From Paraburkholderia hiiakae (lineage in GTDB: Bacteria > Pseudomonadota > Gammaproteobacteria > Burkholderiales > Burkholderiaceae): 64,000 nt of DNA. How positions within the stretch are numbered: position 1 is the stretch's first letter; the number at the start of each line of letters is the position of its first letter. Below the pieces are notes generated by a model. The model saw only the letters and a list, made by a program, of their open reading frames with translations, had not been told where the DNA came from and searched no databases. A program made the position numbers and the translations under genes. The stretch spans positions 310,001 to 374,000 of the forward strand of contig NZ_CAJHCQ010000005.1 in the NCBI RefSeq assembly GCF_904848665.1. Reading direction: 5' to 3'. Below are positions 1 to 7,444 of the stretch, in pieces.

Positions 1-534
1 GCGCCCGGCATCCGCGTCGAAAGCTACTTCACGGCCCGCCGCGACGTTGCCGAAGCGCTCGCGAGCGGCGCGGTCCATCTTGCGATCGACGCGCCCCTCA
101 TCGACGACCCGTACCTCGAGCAGGAGCCGCTGGGCGGCGACCGCTACGCGTGCATGGTGCGCAACGAGCATCCGTTCGCGAAGAAGAAGCTCACGATCGA
201 CGACTACCTGCGCTTCGGCCATATTCATGTGTCCAGCCGCCGGCAGGGGCCCGGTCTCGTCGACGCGGAACTCAACAAGCTGGGCGTGAGGCGCACCATC
301 CAGACCCGCGTGCAGCACTACCTCGTCGCGCCCTTGATCGCGATGCGCACCGATCTCGTCCTGACCGCGCCGCTTATGCTGCTCAAGCGCTATGACGCGC
401 GTATTCTGACGCTGCCGTTCGATCTTCCCGATCTCGAGACACATGGCTACTGGCACCGCAGCGTGACGGCGGACCCCGCGCATCGCTGGCTGCGCGAGCA
501 GATCGGGCGTCTCATGCGCAAGCAACGGCAGTAG
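1..534 (+). CDS. LysR-type regulator, C-terminal part (truncated by window edge)
   Basis: The open frame enters at base 1 with no start codon and encodes about 177 residues, so the N-terminal helix-turn-helix lies outside the window. What remains reads as the effector-binding half of a LysR regulator of the NodD/NahR-like type: a stretch around AIDAPLIDDPYLEQEPL, then the segment RYACMVRNEHPFAKK that is typical of the second lobe (…CVVRxxHP…), and a C-terminal stretch ending RWLREQIGRLM. LysR proteins of this group respond to aromatic or related small-molecule inducers, but the ligand cannot be read here. The next gene starts 100 bases downstream on the same strand and is probably a separate unit. 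Confidence 0.85.
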   Translation, partial: APGIRVESYFTARRDVAEALASGAVHLAIDAPLIDDPYLEQEPLGGDRYACMVRNEHPFAKKKLTIDDYLRFGHIHVSSRRQGPGLVDAELNKLGVRRTIQTRVQHYLVAPLIAMRTDLVLTAPLMLLKRYDARILTLPFDLPDLETHGYWHRSVTADPAHRWLREQIGRLMRKQRQ

Positions 535-634
535 CCGGGGTGTCACGAATCGTTATGGCGCAGTATCACAAGAATAAATTTCCTGAATACTCCGCTCCCC
601 GGTATTGTTTCAGTCATGTTCAGACGAGGTTGGC

Positions 635-1309
635 ATGGCAGAACTCTATCTGGTACGGCATGGGCAGGCGTCTTTCGGCGCTGAAAACTATGACGAGCTT
701 TCATCTTCGGGCGGCACCCAGTCGCGCTGGCTCGGCGAATACTACGCGCAATCGGGCGTGACGTTCGATCGCGTCGTGACCGGCACGATGCGGCGCCACG
801 CGCAAACTGCCGACGCGTTGCTCAGCGCGATGGGCGGCGCGCCCGTGGAGATCGTGCAGGACGCGGATCTGAACGAGTACGATTTTCGTGCCCTCTTTTC
901 CGCGCTCGGCGAGAGCGGCCTGGCGCCCGGCCTGCTGGCCGAAGGCTCGATGAAGCACTTCTACAAGGGACTCAAGCAGGTCTTGCAGCTTTGGTCCGAG
1001 GATAAGCTGCCCGGGCGTGTTCCCGAGACCTGGGGGCAATTCCAGGCGCGGGTCGAGCGCGCGCGTCTCGCGATTCAACGCTCGGGCGGCAAGCGCGTTC
1101 TGGTGGTGAGTTCAGGCGGCCCGATTTCCGTCTTCACGCAGCAGGTTCTAGAGGCGAGCTCGGCGGCCGCCATCGCGCTCAACATGCAGATCCGCAACAG
1201 CAGCGTGAGCCAGTACGTCTTCAACGACAGCGCCATGTCGCTGGTCACCTTCAACACCTTGCCGCATCTCGAACAAGCCGAGCGGCGCGCACTCGTCACC
1301 TATGGCTGA
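635..1309 (+). CDS. Histidine phosphatase (phosphoglycerate-mutase-like) family protein
   Basis: The 224-residue product starts MAELYLVRHGQ; the RHG at residues 8-10 holds the phosphate-accepting histidine of the histidine phosphatase superfamily, and the later RRHAQTADAL segment fits the family's second conserved region. I chose the ATG at 635 because it puts the RHG motif at the usual distance from the N-terminus and follows a GACGAGG stretch; an upstream in-frame ATG at 605 would add ten unrelated residues. Its end overlaps the next gene by eight bases, so the two are translationally linked. Partners are a kinase-like protein, an SDR and an acyl-CoA dehydrogenase, so a role in removing phosphate from an acyl-CoA intermediate or in housekeeping of that pathway is possible but inferred. 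Confidence 0.85.
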   Translation: MAELYLVRHGQASFGAENYDELSSSGGTQSRWLGEYYAQSGVTFDRVVTGTMRRHAQTADALLSAMGGAPVEIVQDADLNEYDFRALFSALGESGLAPGLLAEGSMKHFYKGLKQVLQLWSEDKLPGRVPETWGQFQARVERARLAIQRSGGKRVLVVSSGGPISVFTQQVLEASSAAAIALNMQIRNSSVSQYVFNDSAMSLVTFNTLPHLEQAERRALVTYG

Positions 1310-2339
1310 TTCGAATCCGATCATGAATGCAAGTCTTCAGTTCGATGTCGATGCGCTCACGCGCTATCTGGCCGCGCACGTGCCCGGCTTTCAGGGGCCC
1401 ATGTCCGTCGAGAAGTTCGCGGGCGGCCAGTCGAACCCCACGTTTCTCCTCGAGGCGCAAAGCGGCCGCTATGTGCTGCGGCGTCAGCCGCCGGGCGAAC
1501 TGCTCAAGTCCGCGCATGCCGTGGACCGCGAATTCCGCGTGCTGAGCGCGCTGGGCGACACGCCGGTTCCCGTCGCGCGGGCCTTGCACCTGTGCGAGGA
1601 CCGCGAGGTGATCGGCAGCCTGTTCTATGTGATGAGCTTCGAAGACGGCGAAATCTACTGGGACCCGTCCTTGCCCGCATTGCCCGCTGGAGAGCGCGGC
1701 GCCGTCTATGACGCGCTGATCGGCACGATGGCGGCCCTGCACGATGTGGATGTCGAGGCTGTCGGCCTTGCCGACTATGGCCGCGCGGGCAACTACTTCT
1801 CGCGCCAGATCGACGTATGGACCAAACAATATCGCGCGGCGCAGACCGATGAACTCGACGCCATGGAAGCGCTGATCGACTGGCTGCCGGCGCACTGTCC
1901 GGCCGAAGCGGGCAAGCCTTCTCTCGTGCACGGCGACTTTCGCATCGACAACCTGATCTTCCACCGCGGTACGCCGAAGGTTCGCGCCGTGCTCGACTGG
2001 GAACTCTCCACGCTCGGCAATCCGCTCGCCGACCTCGCGTACTTCTGCATGTGCTTGCGGCTCCCGCCCAAAGGGCATATCGGCGGTCTCGCGGGTCTGG
2101 ACCGGGCTGCGCTTGGCGTGCCGGACGAGGCCGCGATCGTCGAGCGGTATTGCAGCTTGCGGCGCATTGCATCGATCGAGAACTGGAATTTTTACCTTGC
2201 GTTCAGCTTCTTCCGGCTCGCTGCCATCGCGCAGGGCGTGAAAAAGCGTGCGCTGGGCGGCAATGCATCGAACGAGAAGGCGCGCCAGGTCGGCGAAATG
2301 GCCGGTGCACTGGCGAGGATGGGCGTCGACGTCATCTGA
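1302..2339 (+). CDS. Phosphotransferase (APH/ACAD10-kinase-like) family protein
   Basis: This 345-residue protein belongs to the aminoglycoside-phosphotransferase fold. The catalytic loop HGDFRIDN sits at residues 210-217 and the metal-binding LDWE at about 231-234, followed by STLGNPLADL, the signature of the subgroup fused to acyl-CoA dehydrogenase in eukaryotic ACAD10/ACAD11. An N-terminal GGQSNPTF loop (about 41-48) corresponds to the nucleotide-binding region. Free-standing relatives next to acyl-CoA dehydrogenases, such as LvaA of the Pseudomonas levulinate pathway, phosphorylate 4-hydroxyacyl-CoA. Drug resistance is unlikely given the operon. The start overlaps the preceding gene by eight bases; an ATG at 1323 is an alternative start. 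Confidence 0.88.
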   Translation: MADSNPIMNASLQFDVDALTRYLAAHVPGFQGPMSVEKFAGGQSNPTFLLEAQSGRYVLRRQPPGELLKSAHAVDREFRVLSALGDTPVPVARALHLCEDREVIGSLFYVMSFEDGEIYWDPSLPALPAGERGAVYDALIGTMAALHDVDVEAVGLADYGRAGNYFSRQIDVWTKQYRAAQTDELDAMEALIDWLPAHCPAEAGKPSLVHGDFRIDNLIFHRGTPKVRAVLDWELSTLGNPLADLAYFCMCLRLPPKGHIGGLAGLDRAALGVPDEAAIVERYCSLRRIASIENWNFYLAFSFFRLAAIAQGVKKRALGGNASNEKARQVGEMAGALARMGVDVI

Positions 2340-2385
2340 CGGCTGGCGTTTGACGCGTACGCGCGGATATGTTGAGGAGACAGTT

Positions 2386-3150
2386 GTGAGTACTAATTTA
2401 TTCGATCTGAACGGCAAGATTGCGTTGGTCACCGGCGCGAGCCGTGGCATCGGCGAGGAAATCGCGAAGCTGCTCGCAGAACAGGGCGCCCATGTGATCG
2501 TGTCGAGCCGCAAGCTCGATGACTGCGAGAGCGTGGCGCGCGGGATCAGGGAGGCGGGCGGCAGCGCCGAGGCGTATCCGTGCCACGTGGGGCGTCTCGA
2601 CGACATTCAGGGCGTGTTCCAGCACATCCGCAAGCAACACGGGCGGCTGGACATACTCGTGAACAACGCGGCGGCGAACCCATATTTCGGCCACATTCTC
2701 GACACCGATCTTCTGTCCTTCGAAAAGACGGTGGAGGTCAATCTGCGTGGCTACTTCTTCATGTCGGTCGAAGCGGGCAAGCTGATGCGCGAGCACGGCG
2801 GCGGCGCGATCGTCAACACGGCATCCGTCAACGCGCTGCAGCCCGGCGACAAGCAAGGCATCTATTCGATCACGAAGGCGGCCGTGGTCAACATGACGCG
2901 TGCTTTCGCCAAGGAATGCGGCCCGCTCGGCATTCGCGTGAACGCCCTGCTGCCGGGCCTCACCAAAACGAAATTCGCCGGCGCACTGTTCGAAGACCAG
3001 GCCATGTACGAAAGCTGGATGACGAAGATTCCGCTGCGCCGCCATGCGGAGCCTCGCGAGATGGCCGGCACCGTGCTGTATCTCGTCTCCGATGCGGCGA
3101 GCTACACCAACGGCGAGTGCATCGTCGTCGATGGCGGTCTGACGATCTGA
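2386..3150 (+). CDS. SDR family oxidoreductase
   Basis: A classical short-chain dehydrogenase of 254 residues. The cofactor motif TGASRGIG lies at residues 16-23, the NNAA motif near residue 90-95, and the catalytic YSITK near residue 160, followed by the usual NALLPG segment. The start is a GTG at 2386: it is preceded by GAGGAGA at 2374-2380 with proper spacing and gives the standard family length, while the open frame upstream overlaps the kinase gene and has no homology-like content. It lies 46 bases after the kinase gene and 63 bases before the acyl-CoA dehydrogenase, so it is probably one operon. The likely role is oxidation or reduction of a hydroxyacyl/ketoacyl intermediate, but the substrate is unknown. 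Confidence 0.9.
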   Translation: MSTNLFDLNGKIALVTGASRGIGEEIAKLLAEQGAHVIVSSRKLDDCESVARGIREAGGSAEAYPCHVGRLDDIQGVFQHIRKQHGRLDILVNNAAANPYFGHILDTDLLSFEKTVEVNLRGYFFMSVEAGKLMREHGGGAIVNTASVNALQPGDKQGIYSITKAAVVNMTRAFAKECGPLGIRVNALLPGLTKTKFAGALFEDQAMYESWMTKIPLRRHAEPREMAGTVLYLVSDAASYTNGECIVVDGGLTI

Positions 3151-3213
3151 AAGCGGCGCGCGTCATTGGCGCTTGCGCCGCACAACATTCACCCGAATTC
3201 AAGGAAGAGCAAA

Positions 3214-4452
3214 ATGGACTTTGCATATAGCCCGAAAGTCGAAGCGCTGCGCACGCAGGTGCGCGCGTTCATGGACACGCATATCGTGCCACGCATTCAC
3301 CAATGGCACGAAGAGGTGAGCGCGGGACAGTATCCCGTTTCCTTCATGGAGGAACTGAAGGAGAAGGCGCGTGCGGAAGGTCTCTGGAACCTGTTCCTGC
3401 CTCATTTGCGCGATGACGAGCCGGGCACGCGGTTGACCAACCTCGAGTACGCCCCGCTTGCCGAAATCATGGGGCGCGTTGCCTGGGCATCCGAAGTATT
3501 CAACTGCAATGCACCGGACACGGGCAACATGGAGCTGCTCCACATGTTCGCCACGCCGGCGCAACGCAAGAAGTGGCTCGAGCCGCTGCTCGACGGCAAG
3601 ATCCGCTCGGCGTTTGCGATGACGGAACCGGCGGTCGCCTCTTCGGACGCAACCAACATCACCACGTCCATTCGCCTCGATGGCGACGACTATGTGATCG
3701 ATGGCCGCAAGTGGTTCATCACGAACGCCGCGCACCCGAATTGCCAGATATTCATCGTGATGGGCAAGACGGACCCGGACGCGCCGGCGCACCGTCAGCA
3801 GAGCATGGTTCTCGTGCCGCGCGACACGCCGGGCGTGAAGATCATCCGCAATATTAAGGTGGTCAATCACGTAGCGCCGGAAGGCCACTGCGAGATCGAA
3901 TTCACGGGCGTGCGTGTGCCGCGTTCGAATCTGCTCGGCGAAGAGGGTAGCGGCTTTACGCTTGCTCAGGCGCGCCTGGGACCGGGGCGCATTCACCACT
4001 GCATGCGTTCGATCGGCGCCGCCGAACTGGCGCTCGAACTGATGATCGAACGCGCGCAGGCGCGCACGGCGTTCGGCAAGAAGCTCTATGAGCAGGGCTC
4101 GGTTGGGGAGTGGATCGCGAAGTCGCGTATCGAAATCGATCAGGCAAGGCTCTTCGTGTTGAAGGCCGCCTGGATGATCGACAACGTGGGCGCGAAGGAA
4201 GCGCGCAAAGAAATTTCGATGATCAAGGCACTCGTGCCGAGCGTTCACACCGCCGTATGCGAGCGGGCGATCCAGACCTTCGGTGCGATGGGCCTGAGCC
4301 CCGACACGCCGCTGGCGGACAGCTGGACGTGGGGGCGTGCGTTGAAGTTCGCCGATGGCCCGGACGAGGTGCATCTCCAGAGCATTGCGCGCATGGAGAT
4401 CAAAGCGCGGCCCTATGAACCGGGCCATGAGAATCCCTACCTGACGCGCTAG
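3214..4452 (+). CDS. Acyl-CoA dehydrogenase, ACAD10/ACAD11-like
   Basis: The 412-residue product shows the acyl-CoA dehydrogenase fold throughout: FAMTEPAVASSDATNI in the middle beta domain, the WFITNA flavin-contact region, and RTAFGKKL and IQTFGAMGL in the C-terminal helical domain. In place of the common YEGT catalytic-base segment there is ADGPDEVH, as in the ACAD10/ACAD11 subgroup, so the usual glutamate position holds aspartate. That subgroup works together with an APH-like kinase, which is encoded two genes upstream. The start at 3214 follows AAGGAAGAG and gives the family length; an upstream in-frame start would add 16 odd residues. Its stop overlaps the convergent TetR gene by four bases. 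Confidence 0.92.
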   Translation: MDFAYSPKVEALRTQVRAFMDTHIVPRIHQWHEEVSAGQYPVSFMEELKEKARAEGLWNLFLPHLRDDEPGTRLTNLEYAPLAEIMGRVAWASEVFNCNAPDTGNMELLHMFATPAQRKKWLEPLLDGKIRSAFAMTEPAVASSDATNITTSIRLDGDDYVIDGRKWFITNAAHPNCQIFIVMGKTDPDAPAHRQQSMVLVPRDTPGVKIIRNIKVVNHVAPEGHCEIEFTGVRVPRSNLLGEEGSGFTLAQARLGPGRIHHCMRSIGAAELALELMIERAQARTAFGKKLYEQGSVGEWIAKSRIEIDQARLFVLKAAWMIDNVGAKEARKEISMIKALVPSVHTAVCERAIQTFGAMGLSPDTPLADSWTWGRALKFADGPDEVHLQSIARMEIKARPYEPGHENPYLTR

Positions 4453-5147
4453 CGGGCCGTTTCGCGATTGCTTTTGGACTCGCCCAACTGCGATCGCGTT
4501 TCTTCTGAGGGCAGTGCGACGAGCATGCCTTCAAAGGTATCCATCAAGTTCGACACGGCGTAGCCGGGGGCCCAGAGCCGCCCCGGCTCGCCGCTGTCCC
4601 GGCTGGCCTCCCACGCAGCCAGCACGGCATTGCCATAGATGCCGACGAGCGAAAGCCGGTGATCGACGATCGCCGGATCGATGTCGGGCAGCAGGTCCCG
4701 CAGCAGCGCATTGCAGCGCTGATAGCCCGCATTCCACTTGTTTTCCAGCGCCTCGCGCAGGAACGCGCGATCGTTCAACTGGAAGTTGGCGATCATGCGG
4801 ATGTAGGTCGGCTGGCCCGTTCGATCGGCCAGTTCGAGCATCGGAAAGAGCAACGCCCCCAATACCGCGCGCACGTTCAACGCGCCTTCCGCTTCCAGCC
4901 TGTCCACCCGTGCCTGACGGTCCTCGTCGATGAGGCGCGCGCCGTCCACGACCAGTTCGCGCGCCAGTTCGAGCTTGTTCCCGAAGTAGTAGCGCAGCGA
5001 GGCGCTGTTGCGCTGACCCGCCGCCGAAATGATGTCCTGCACGGACACCCCCTCCAGCCCTCTTAGCGCAAACAGCCGCTGCGCCTCCTCTTTCAGGCGC
5101 GTTCGGGTCTCGGCGCCGTCCGATCTAAGGGGTTTTCCTGGTGTCAT
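4449..5147 (-). CDS. TetR/AcrR family transcriptional regulator
   Basis: A 232-residue TetR-type repressor. The N-terminal helix-turn-helix is visible in AQRLFALRGLEGVSVQDI followed by ASLRYYFGNKLEL, the standard TetR recognition helix and the following conserved tyrosine/phenylalanine region. The C-terminal ligand domain is unlike anything I can name. The gene is transcribed divergently from the monooxygenase-hydrolase gene at 5214, and the short 66-base gap holds an inverted repeat that could be its operator. It is convergent with the acyl-CoA dehydrogenase with a four-base overlap. It may control either side; the divergent side is the more usual target. Confidence 0.9.
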   Translation of the reverse strand: MTPGKPLRSDGAETRTRLKEEAQRLFALRGLEGVSVQDIISAAGQRNSASLRYYFGNKLELARELVVDGARLIDEDRQARVDRLEAEGALNVRAVLGALLFPMLELADRTGQPTYIRMIANFQLNDRAFLREALENKWNAGYQRCNALLRDLLPDIDPAIVDHRLSLVGIYGNAVLAAWEASRDSGEPGRLWAPGYAVSNLMDTFEGMLVALPSEETRSQLGESKSNRETAR

Positions 5148-5182
5148 CTTTACTTTACCGTATCGATATAAGTAACTACACT

Positions 5183-5196
5183 GGGTTAACTAACCC
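5183..5196. promoter_or_regulatory. Inverted repeat, candidate TetR operator
   Basis: The sequence GGGTTA-AC-TAACCC is a perfect six-base inverted repeat with a two-base spacer, located in the 66-base gap between the divergent TetR gene and the monooxygenase-hydrolase gene and 18 bases before the latter's start. Position and symmetry fit a TetR-family operator covering the promoter. No binding data exist here. Confidence 0.45.
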
Positions 5197-5213
5197 GGTA
5201 GGAGAAACTTAGC

Positions 5214-7343
5214 ATGAAAGTCGTAATTGCAGGAGGCGGCATTGGCGGCCTCACCACGGCGTTGGCCTTGTTGCATCACGGGATCGAGCCGATTGTACTG
5301 GAGCGTGCTCCGCAGTTGACCGAGGTCGGGGCGGGCGTGCAGATCGCCGCCAACGGCACGATCGTGCTGCGCGAACTAGGGCTCGAACCGGCCGTGGCGA
5401 GCGTCGCGACGGTGCCGGCCGGCTTCGATTATCTCGAGTTGTCGACGGGCCGGCGCCTCTACTACGCGCCACTCGGCAAGGAAGCCGAGGCGCGCTATGG
5501 CGCGTTGCTTTACAACATCCACCGCGCTGACTTGATCGACCTGCTCGCGAAGGCGTTGCCGCCGGGTGTGGTGCGCCTGGGTGCGGAGTGCGAGTCGGTC
5601 TCGCAGGACGAGGAGAGCGCCTGGGTCACGCTGAAGAACGGCGAGGTGATCCGCGGCGACGTGGTGATCGGCGCGGACGGCATTCATTCGGCTGTTCGCA
5701 CGGCATTGCGCGGGCCGGAGGAGAAGCAGTTCGCCAATATCCTGATGTGGCGTTCGCTGATCCCGGCCGAGCGGCTCGAAGGGCTGAACCTGCCGGTGGC
5801 GGGCAACAACTGGTTTGGTATTGGCCGCAATATCGTGTCGTATTGGGTTCGCAAGGACCTGTACAGCATTCTCGCGTCCGTGCCGGCAACGGAGGTGAGC
5901 CGCGAGTCGTGGACACAGTCGGGCGATGTCGAGCAATTGCGGCGCTCGTTCGAGGGCTGCGAGCCGACGGTGCAGAAGATGCTCGCGCAGGTGGATAGCA
6001 CGTTCATCACCGGCATGTACCATCGCGATCCGATCGAAAGCTGGACCACGGGCCGCATCGCGCTGCTCGGCGACGCTGCGCACGCGATGGTGCCGTATCT
6101 CGCGCAAGGCGCCTGCCAGTCGATCGAGGATGCATGGGCGCTCGCCACTTGCCTCAAGAGCCACGGCCGCGCCGGCGTGCAGGACGCACTGCTGGAATAC
6201 GAGCGCCGTCGCCAGCCGCGCACGAGGCGCATCCAGGCGGGGGCGCGCTATGTGGTCGACTGGGCGCATGAGCCCGACGCGGCGCGCGTGCGTCAGCGCA
6301 ACGGGCGGCTCAAGGGGCTTTCGCGCATCGATCCGCTGGGCGAGATTTCGTGGTCGTTCGCCTGGGGGCACGACATCATCGCGGCGGCCAAATTGCCGCC
6401 GGGCGAAGTCGTGGGCCTGAGCGCGGCGCGTGAAGGCAAGCGCATGGAGCGCGCCGAGAGCCAGCGCGCGTTCGATCTCTGGAAGGGCGTCTTCACGCCC
6501 GACGATGTGGCGCGCGGCGACCGTGGCCAGCATGCCGCGTACGAGCGCTTCCTGCTGGGGCAATTTCCCGCACCGGCAAGCACCCAGGTGAAGGAAGTCG
6601 ATCTCGACGGCGTGCGCTCGCTGCGGGTGGCAGCGGAAGGCGCAGGGCACGAGGCCACGGTGCTGCATTTTCATGGCGGCGGCTATGTGCTTGGTTCTGC
6701 TAATAGTTCCGTGGAATATGCAAGTCGCCTGTCGCATGCGCTGAACGGCCCGTGCTACACGGTCGACTATCGCCTCGCGCCCGAGCATCCGTATCCAGCG
6801 GCCATCGACGATGCATTCAGCGCGTATCGCGGCCTGCTCGCCGAGGGCGTCGATCCCGCAACGCTCTTCCTGAGCGGCGAGTCGTCCGGTGGCGGCCTCG
6901 CGCTGGCGCTGGCAGCCGCGCTGCGCCGTGCGGGGCTGCCGCTGCCGGCCGGCGTGATCGCCGTCTGCCCGATGACGGACCTCACGCTTGGCGGCCCCTC
7001 CGTGAAAGCGAATTCGGGCGACGACCCGGCCGCGAATCGCGAGACGCTGACCAATCTCGTCGCGGGCTACTTCCAGGGACACGAGCCAACCGACCCGATG
7101 GTCTCGCCGCTATTCGCCGATCTCACGGATCTTCCGCCGGTCTATCTCGCGGCCGTGCATGGCGAAGTGCTGGAAAGCGACACGACGCGCTTTGCCGAGC
7201 GCGCGAAAGCCGCAGGCGCGAACGTGACGCTGAAGATGGTGGACGACTCCGTGCACGTCTTCACGCTGTTCCCGTTCCTGACCGAGACAGCCGAGACGCT
7301 CGAAGCGATCGGCCAGTGGAGCCGCAAGCTGCTGCCGCGGTGA
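5214..7343 (+). CDS. Fusion of FAD-dependent monooxygenase and HSL-type alpha/beta hydrolase
   Basis: This 709-residue protein joins two enzymes. Residues 1 to about 395 form a class A flavoprotein hydroxylase: GGGIGG at 7-12 binds FAD, the DG motif region GADGIHSAVR is at 153-162 and the GD motif GRIALLGDAAH at 280-290, resembling salicylate or 3-hydroxybenzoate hydroxylases. After a linker to about residue 475, the rest is a hormone-sensitive-lipase-type hydrolase with the oxyanion motif HGGG at 487-490, nucleophile motif GESSG at 555-559 (Ser557), and likely Asp656 and His681. It could hydroxylate an aromatic ring and hydrolyse an ester of the same compound. The frame is continuous. A TetR gene is divergent and an acyl-CoA ligase follows 101 bases downstream. 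Confidence 0.9.
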   Translation: MKVVIAGGGIGGLTTALALLHHGIEPIVLERAPQLTEVGAGVQIAANGTIVLRELGLEPAVASVATVPAGFDYLELSTGRRLYYAPLGKEAEARYGALLYNIHRADLIDLLAKALPPGVVRLGAECESVSQDEESAWVTLKNGEVIRGDVVIGADGIHSAVRTALRGPEEKQFANILMWRSLIPAERLEGLNLPVAGNNWFGIGRNIVSYWVRKDLYSILASVPATEVSRESWTQSGDVEQLRRSFEGCEPTVQKMLAQVDSTFITGMYHRDPIESWTTGRIALLGDAAHAMVPYLAQGACQSIEDAWALATCLKSHGRAGVQDALLEYERRRQPRTRRIQAGARYVVDWAHEPDAARVRQRNGRLKGLSRIDPLGEISWSFAWGHDIIAAAKLPPGEVVGLSAAREGKRMERAESQRAFDLWKGVFTPDDVARGDRGQHAAYERFLLGQFPAPASTQVKEVDLDGVRSLRVAAEGAGHEATVLHFHGGGYVLGSANSSVEYASRLSHALNGPCYTVDYRLAPEHPYPAAIDDAFSAYRGLLAEGVDPATLFLSGESSGGGLALALAAALRRAGLPLPAGVIAVCPMTDLTLGGPSVKANSGDDPAANRETLTNLVAGYFQGHEPTDPMVSPLFADLTDLPPVYLAAVHGEVLESDTTRFAERAKAAGANVTLKMVDDSVHVFTLFPFLTETAETLEAIGQWSRKLLPR

Positions 7344-7350
7344 AGAAAAA

Positions 7351-7383
7351 CCTCCGCGCCAGGCGATGCGCCCGGCGCGGAGG
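7351..7383. terminator. GC-rich stem-loop after the fusion gene
   Basis: CCTCCGCGCC at 7351-7360 pairs perfectly with GGCGCGGAGG at 7374-7383. It begins eight bases after the stop codon of the fusion gene and lacks a clear downstream T-run on the plus strand, so it may act as a weak terminator or as a 3' end stabiliser before the ligase gene. Confidence 0.5.
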
Positions 7384-7444
7384 CGTCCCGTTTCAAGGCG
7401 CAACGCTTACAGCCCGAGCGTTGCGTTTCATGTCTGGAGTTTCC

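Noticed and set aside
1302..2339. Aminoglycoside resistance gene
   Set aside because: The APH fold is shared, but the LDWELSTLGNP signature and the acyl-CoA dehydrogenase operon show the ACAD10/LvaA-like branch.
1296..2606. Long minus-strand open frame opposite the kinase and SDR genes
   Set aside because: It mirrors clear plus-strand genes, has no ribosome site or family-like sequence, and is typical of GC-rich antisense frames.
5376..7082. 568-codon minus-strand open frame opposite the fusion gene
   Set aside because: Its arginine- and histidine-rich translation reads as codon-bias shadow of the fusion gene, which has complete catalytic motifs.
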